20,076 nucleotides of DNA from JBBRNH01 sp038230415 (lineage in GTDB: Bacteria; Bacteroidota; Bacteroidia; Cytophagales; Spirosomataceae), in assembly GCA_038230415.1 (NCBI GenBank), contig JBBRNH010000096.1, positions 1 through 20,076 of the forward strand, in the 5' to 3' direction. The position numbers and the translations under genes are program-made. A model generated the notes under the pieces. The model ran no database searches. It was given only the letters and a program-made list of their open reading frames with translations, and was not told where the DNA came from. Shown in pieces: positions 15,854 through 20,076 of the stretch. Numbering within the stretch: position 1 is the stretch's first letter; each line of letters opens with the position of its first letter.

Positions 15854-15952
15854 TTTTCAACGCAGAGGGGCAGAGATTACGCAGAGTTCGCAGAGGATTG
15901 TTTACTTTATCTCTGCGAACTCTGCGTAATCTCTGCCCCTCTGCGTTGAAAA
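15854..15952. repeat. Perfect 42-bp palindromic repeat of CGCAGAG units
   Basis: The arm 15854-15895 is the exact reverse complement of 15911-15952, with a 15-nt AT-rich spacer. Each arm contains four CGCAGAG-like units (CGCAGAG, GGCAGAG, CGCAGAG, CGCAGAG). It fills nearly the whole gap between the peroxiredoxin stop and the mutS -7 element. It resembles the dispersed CGCAGAG-type intergenic repeats seen in Bacteroidota and Cyanobacteria, and it shares its unit type with the repeat at 503-579. It could also terminate the peroxiredoxin transcript. Confidence 0.9.
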
Positions 15953-15957
15953 CTTCC

Positions 15958-15965
15958 TATATTTG
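15958..15965 (+). promoter_or_regulatory. Candidate -7 element of mutS
   Basis: TATATTTG matches the Bacteroidota -7 consensus TAnnTTTG fully. A transcript would start near 15972 and reach the GTG at 15989 after a short leader, which supports that start. No TTG is found at the -33 distance, because that stretch is the right arm of the palindrome. Confidence 0.5.
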
Positions 15966-15988
15966 AGTAAAAAACCGTACAGCAATTC

Positions 15989-18670
15989 GTGAAGGTAATC
16001 CCCATTCAGAAGTCGGCGAAAAACGCCAAAGAAACCCCGCTTAACCGGCAATACAACCAGATTAAGGCCAAATACCCCGGTGCGTTGGTGTTGTTTCGGG
16101 TGGGTGATTTCTACGAAACCTTCGGCGAAGATGCCATCCGGGCCAGCAAAATCTTAGGTATTACCCTCACCAAACGCAACAACGGCGGGGCCAACGAAGA
16201 ACTCGCCGGGTTTCCGTACCATTCTTTAGACTCGCACCTGCCCAAACTCGTTCGGGCGGGTGAGCGCGTTGCCATCTGCGACCAACTCGAAGACCCGGCC
16301 CTCGCCAAAGGTATCGTCCGGCGGGGTGTTACCGAACTCGTTACGCCGGGCGTTTCCTTCAACGATAATGTGCTGGATGCGGGCCGGAATAACTACTTGG
16401 CCGCCGTTCATTTTGGGAAATCAACCGCCGACGAACTCCAATTTGGGATTGCGTTCCTGGATATTTCGACGGGCGAGTTTCTGGCATCGCACGGCAACGC
16501 GGCTTACATCGACAAACTGCTGCAAAGTTTCAATCCGTCGGAAGTACTGTTTTGTAAGAAATTCCGCACCGAGTTCGGCTCGCTCTTCGGTGATAAATTT
16601 CATACCTACACCCTCGACGATTGGGCCTTCACTTACGATTTCGGGTACAATTATCTCCGGCAGCATTTTCAGACCACCTCGCTCAAAGGCTTTGGTATCG
16701 AGGGACTTCCCGACGGGATTATTGCCGCCGGGGTGATTCTGCACTACCTCAACGAGACCGAACACAAAGACCTCCAGCACATTCAGCGTGTAACGCGGCT
16801 TGAAGAAGACCGCTACGTCTGGCTTGACCGTTTCACGATCCGCAACCTCGAACTGGTGGCGACGCAGAATGAAGGCGGGGTGCCGCTGATTCAGATTCTC
16901 GATCAGACCGTGACCCCGATGGGCGCGCGGCTGCTCCGAAAATGGCTAATGCTGCCGCTGAAAGAAAAACCACTCATCGAAGAACGGCTGAACATGGTTG
17001 GCCTGCTCTGCGACGACCATGTAACAGCCTCAGAATCAGACCAAAATACTGACCTGCTCGAAGCCCTGACGAATCACCTCCGGCAAATCGGTGACCTCGA
17101 ACGATTGGTTTCGAAGGTGGCCGTCCGGCGGGTAACCCCCCGCGAGATGGTGCAACTGAAACGGTCGTTGCAGCATATTCTGCCCATTAAAGAGCGGCTC
17201 ATCACGGCCCTCAACGATCACCCCAACGCGCCTTCGATCAAAAAATACGCCGACCAGCTCAACCCGTTGCTGTTTCTGCTCGACCGCATCGAAGCCGAAC
17301 TCCGCGAAGACGCGCCGACCCTCGCTACCGGCGGCAACATGATGAAGACGGGCGTGAACGACGAGCTGGATGAGCTGCACAAATTAGCCTATGCGGGCAA
17401 AGATTATTTGGTGCAGTTGCAGGATCGGGAGGTGGCCCGGACGGGGATTTCGTCGCTCAAAGTAGCCTATAACCGGGTCTTTGGGTATTACTTAGAGGTG
17501 ACGAACGCCCACAAAAACCGCGTGCCCGACGATTGGATCAGGAAGCAAACCCTCGTCAATGCCGAACGCTACATCACGCCCGAACTCAAAGAATACGAAG
17601 AAAAAATCCTGAACGCCGAAGAGCAGATTTTCAGCATCGAAGCCCGGTTGTTTGCTGAACTCGTAGCCGCAGCCGGGGAATACGTGGCTACCATTCAGCA
17701 AAACGCCCGCGTGGTGTCGGTGCTTGACGTGCTGGCTTCGTTTGCGCGGGTGGCCCAGAAACATAACTACGTCCGGCCCGTTATCAGTGCCGGTAAAGAC
17801 CTGAAAATCAGAGATGGGCGGCACCCCGTTATCGAGCAGCAACTCCCGCCCGGCGAGTCGTACATTCCGAACGATGTGTTTTTAGACGACGAAACCCAGC
17901 AGATCATTATCATCACGGGGCCAAATATGGCGGGTAAATCGGCACTCTTGCGGCAGGTGGCGTTGATTGTGCTGATGGCGCAGGCGGGCAGTTTTGTGCC
18001 GGCATCGGCGGCAGAAATCGGACTAGTTGACAAGATTTTTACCCGCGTCGGCGCGTCGGACAATCTTTCGCGGGGCGAAAGCACGTTTATGGTCGAGATG
18101 ACCGAAACGGCCAGTATTCTCAACAACCTCTCGGACCGGAGTCTGGTACTGATGGACGAAATCGGGCGCGGCACCAGCACTTACGATGGCGTGTCAATTG
18201 CCTGGGCTATCACCGAATATCTGCACCGCCACAACAGCCGCCCCAAAACGCTGTTTGCCACCCACTACCACGAACTCAACGAGTTAGCCGCCGATCATCC
18301 GCGCATCAAAAACTTCAACGTATCGGTAAAGGAGGTGGGTAACAAGGTGATTTTCCTGCGAAAACTAAAGGAAGGCGGTTCTGAACATTCGTTCGGGATT
18401 CACGTGGCGCAGATGGCCGGGATGCCGGGGGTGATTGTGAGCCGGGCCAGCCAGATTCTGACCCAACTCGAAGCATCGCGCAGCCGCGACGACAACGCAG
18501 CCGCCATTCAACGCGCCCTGCCTGAGAAAGAACTGGCCCTCCGCATTATCGAATCGGGCGATCCGAAAGCCGAAGCCATCAAAGAAAAACTCCGTCAGAT
18601 TGACGTAAACCGGCTCACCCCCATCGAAGCCCTGCTGAAACTGAATGAGTTGATGAAATTAGTGGAGTAA
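15989..18670 (+). CDS. mutS: DNA mismatch repair ATPase MutS
   Basis: An 893-residue MutS of usual length. The N-terminal mismatch-binding domain has the Phe-X-Glu motif (Phe41-Tyr42-Glu43 in GDFYETF), with Phe41 expected to stack on the mispaired base. The connector, lever and clamp domains follow. The ATPase domain has Walker A GPNMAGKS (644-651), Walker B LVLMDE with Asp723/Glu724, and the signatures IGRGTSTYDG and THYHELNEL. It recognises mismatches as a dimer and recruits MutL. The start codon is GTG: no in-frame ATG occurs between the candidate -7 element and the conserved TPLNRQYNQIK segment. The C-terminal helix-turn-helix dimerisation segment is present (LTPIEALLKLNELM). mutL is not in the window. 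Confidence 0.97.
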   Translation: MKVIPIQKSAKNAKETPLNRQYNQIKAKYPGALVLFRVGDFYETFGEDAIRASKILGITLTKRNNGGANEELAGFPYHSLDSHLPKLVRAGERVAICDQLEDPALAKGIVRRGVTELVTPGVSFNDNVLDAGRNNYLAAVHFGKSTADELQFGIAFLDISTGEFLASHGNAAYIDKLLQSFNPSEVLFCKKFRTEFGSLFGDKFHTYTLDDWAFTYDFGYNYLRQHFQTTSLKGFGIEGLPDGIIAAGVILHYLNETEHKDLQHIQRVTRLEEDRYVWLDRFTIRNLELVATQNEGGVPLIQILDQTVTPMGARLLRKWLMLPLKEKPLIEERLNMVGLLCDDHVTASESDQNTDLLEALTNHLRQIGDLERLVSKVAVRRVTPREMVQLKRSLQHILPIKERLITALNDHPNAPSIKKYADQLNPLLFLLDRIEAELREDAPTLATGGNMMKTGVNDELDELHKLAYAGKDYLVQLQDREVARTGISSLKVAYNRVFGYYLEVTNAHKNRVPDDWIRKQTLVNAERYITPELKEYEEKILNAEEQIFSIEARLFAELVAAAGEYVATIQQNARVVSVLDVLASFARVAQKHNYVRPVISAGKDLKIRDGRHPVIEQQLPPGESYIPNDVFLDDETQQIIIITGPNMAGKSALLRQVALIVLMAQAGSFVPASAAEIGLVDKIFTRVGASDNLSRGESTFMVEMTETASILNNLSDRSLVLMDEIGRGTSTYDGVSIAWAITEYLHRHNSRPKTLFATHYHELNELAADHPRIKNFNVSVKEVGNKVIFLRKLKEGGSEHSFGIHVAQMAGMPGVIVSRASQILTQLEASRSRDDNAAAIQRALPEKELALRIIESGDPKAEAIKEKLRQIDVNRLTPIEALLKLNELMKLVE

Positions 18671-18719
18671 TCGCCACAGGATAAAGGCGTAACGGCTGTT
18701 GTTAGTACTATCCAAACAG

Positions 18720-18754
18720 CACCAAAGCCCGGCTATATTGGCCGGGCTTTGGTG
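18720..18754. terminator. Bidirectional hairpin between convergent mutS and the LRR gene
   Basis: CACCAAAGCCCGGC (18720-18733) pairs perfectly with GCCGGGCTTTGGTG (18741-18754) around a 7-nt loop. It lies 50 bp after the mutS stop and 17 bp after the stop of the convergent LRR gene. There is no long T run, but the position and 14-bp GC-rich stem suit a shared terminator. Confidence 0.75.
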
Positions 18755-18770
18755 TGATTAAGCCGCAAAT

Positions 18771-20076
18771 TTACTGGTTGATAATTTTCACGGTTTGCGT
18801 TTGCCGATCCGTAATGGCTTGCAATAGCAGGATTCCCGTTGCTGCCTGCTCTAACCGAAACTGTTGTTCTTCACCCACTTTGGCCTGTTCAACAAAGCGG
18901 CTCTCGATGAGACGACCCCGTAAATCGGTTAGGTGGAACTGCACGGCCTGCCCTTCGGCTCCTGTCACCCGAACCCGAACCTGCTCGTGGGCCGGATTCC
19001 CCAACACCTGCACCGACAGACCGTTTCCTGAATCGGCAAGGCCAACGCGGGCCGAAGCGCAAAACGCTTTCAGGTCAAAGACGTAGCCGGTGGTTTGGCC
19101 GCTTTGGGTAGCCTGAATCGTAATCGGCTTGGGGTCAGCCCGCAGGCCCGGCTCAACGGTACCACTGTTGCTGCTGGCCGATGCCCGGCTGATGCCCGGT
19201 GCCGAAAAGCTGATCGGTGAACCGTTGCCCCCGCTGGTGTTGAAGGTAATGGCTCCAGTCTGGCAGTTGTAGGTCGGCTGAGTTAGCACTAAAGGCCCAC
19301 CCGCCGAACACGCTCCGGCTCCATTGGCGCAGAAAGCCGTGAAGTCTCCGCCATTGGGTAAACCTGTGTTCCCATATAGGCGAATATCTTTTCCGCACAA
19401 AGCCACCAGATTATTCGGGATGCAACCACTTAACTGATTGACAAACAGGTAGAGATATTGGAGTTTGGGAAGACTGCCTAAGCTGGCCGGGATGCTGCCG
19501 CTTAACTGATTGACAGCCAAAAAGAGACTTTCCAAATTGGTCAGGTTTCCCAGACTCGCCGGAATGGGGCCGCTGATTTGGGTGTATTCTATGTTAAGCG
19601 ACTGAAGCTGGCTCAGATTACCTAACTCGGCTGGCAAACTGCCGCGCAAATTGGCATTAAAAAAAATGAGCGACTTTAACTGATTTAAATTGCCAATACT
19701 GGCCGGAATAGTTCCGTCTAAGTTGTTGAATCCGAGGTTAATTGTCGAAACCCGACCGTTTCCATCGCAACTAACACCGTACCAGTTGCAGGGACTGCCC
19801 CCGTTAAGCCAGTTGGTTTTGTTGGTCCAGTTGGGGCCGTTGGTTGCGTTGTAAAGGTCAATCAGTGGGCCCGCATCGGGGTTGGTTACACTGATGGGCG
19901 GGGTCGTCGCGCAAAACGCTTTCAGGTCAAAGGTGTAGCTGGTAGTTTGGCCGCTTTGGGTAGCCTGAATCGTAATTGGCTTGGGGTCAGCCCGCAGGCC
20001 CGGCTCAACGGTACCACTGTTGCTGCTGGCCGATGCCCGGCTGATGCCCGGTGCCGAAAAGCTGATCGGTGAACCG
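18771..20076 (-). CDS. Secreted leucine-rich-repeat protein with T9SS C-terminal sorting domain (N-terminus beyond window)
   Basis: An open frame runs from the window edge to a stop at 18771, giving 434 codons. In order it shows: part of a beta-rich module ending FDLKAFC (20075 to about 19905); an N-terminal LRR cap (LIDLYNATNGPNWTNKTNWL with a later PCNWYGVSC); about five 24-residue plant-type repeats with NxLSGxIPASLGNL; a second copy of the beta module (PLVLTQPTYNCQTGAITFNT to FDLKAFC); and a C-terminal domain starting VQVLGNPAHEQVRVRVTG and ending TVKIINQ, typical of type IX secretion type A signals. The protein should be exported through the outer membrane and be surface-bound or released. 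The ligand is unknown. The true start lies outside; a TTG at 19649 is internal to an LRR and is not the start. It is convergent with mutS. Confidence 0.9.
   Translation of the reverse strand, partial: GSPISFSAPGISRASASSNSGTVEPGLRADPKPITIQATQSGQTTSYTFDLKAFCATTPPISVTNPDAGPLIDLYNATNGPNWTNKTNWLNGGSPCNWYGVSCDGNGRVSTINLGFNNLDGTIPASIGNLNQLKSLIFFNANLRGSLPAELGNLSQLQSLNIEYTQISGPIPASLGNLTNLESLFLAVNQLSGSIPASLGSLPKLQYLYLFVNQLSGCIPNNLVALCGKDIRLYGNTGLPNGGDFTAFCANGAGACSAGGPLVLTQPTYNCQTGAITFNTSGGNGSPISFSAPGISRASASSNSGTVEPGLRADPKPITIQATQSGQTTGYVFDLKAFCASARVGLADSGNGLSVQVLGNPAHEQVRVRVTGAEGQAVQFHLTDLRGRLIESRFVEQAKVGEEQQFRLEQAATGILLLQAITDRQTQTVKIINQ
19057..19224 (-). repeat. Direct repeat copy A within the LRR gene
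   Basis: This 168-bp segment matches 19909-20076 at all but five positions. It encodes the end of the beta-rich module (GSPISFSAPGISRASASSNS through FDLKAFC). The offset is 852 bp, exactly 284 codons, so the two copies are in the same frame and enclose the LRR block. Confidence 0.95.
19909..20076 (-). repeat. Direct repeat copy B within the LRR gene (continues past the window)
   Basis: Second copy of the segment at 19057-19224, 163 of 168 bases identical by eye. Two of the five differences are silent and three change residues (TTGYVF in copy A, TTSYTF in copy B). The match is still perfect at the last base of the window, so the repeat is longer than what is seen here. Confidence 0.95.

Noticed and set aside
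15854..15952. CRISPR-like array, because of repeated CGCAGAG units
   Set aside because: The units are 7-8 bp, are arranged as two inverted arms and have no spacers of uniform length; no cas gene is near.
18754..19086. Plus-strand open frame opposite the LRR gene C-terminus
   Set aside because: The minus-strand frame has clear sorting-domain features; the plus-strand product is rich in Cys and Arg with no motif, as expected for a shadow frame.

Overview
The window looks like chromosomal DNA of a Bacteroidota species in the order Cytophagales, probably a Spirosoma-like member of Spirosomataceae/Cytophagaceae. This is inferred from two SusC/SusD outer-membrane pairs, a C-terminal type IX secretion sorting domain, the FtsX-DUF3098-UppP gene order, promoters of the Bacteroidota TTTG / TAnnTTTG type, and no obvious Shine-Dalgarno sequences. 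Species cannot be fixed by eye.

Left part (1-1537, minus strand): ftsX, a small DUF3098 membrane protein and the first codons of uppP. These are cell-division and cell-envelope genes. Palindromic intergenic repeats sit in the two gaps, and the uppP reading frame seems to lack any ATG, GTG or TTG start.

Middle (1651-11708, minus strand): two tandem nutrient-uptake operons. The promoter-distal one is susC1-susD1 (6335 to 1651). The other is susC2-susD2-lipoprotein (11708 to 6620). Each SusC is a TonB-dependent beta-barrel and each SusD is its surface substrate-binding lipoprotein. No glycosidase, peptidase, sigma/anti-sigma pair or hybrid regulator lies between them, so the substrates cannot be read from this window. 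A perfect 29-bp hairpin separates the two operons.

Right part (12119-18670): a tRNA-Ala(GGC) gene with a textbook Bacteroidota promoter and a terminator shared with a convergent DUF3299-like exported protein; a divergent two-component operon (HisKA_3 histidine kinase and LuxR-type response regulator, overlapping by 35 bp); a 1-Cys peroxiredoxin of the Prx6 type; and mutS, which starts with GTG. Two more palindromic repeats, of the same two families as at the left end, sit after the regulator gene and between the peroxiredoxin gene and mutS.

Right edge (18771-20076, minus strand): the C-terminal part of a secreted leucine-rich-repeat protein with a T9SS sorting domain. It carries two nearly identical 168-bp segments 852 bp apart in the same reading frame, the second cut by the window edge.

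No CRISPR array, transposase, prophage gene or recognisable defence system was found. The most unusual signals are the two families of palindromic repeats built from 7-8 bp units, the in-frame duplicated module of the LRR protein, the long perfect hairpin at 6521-6581, and the apparent ATT start of uppP.
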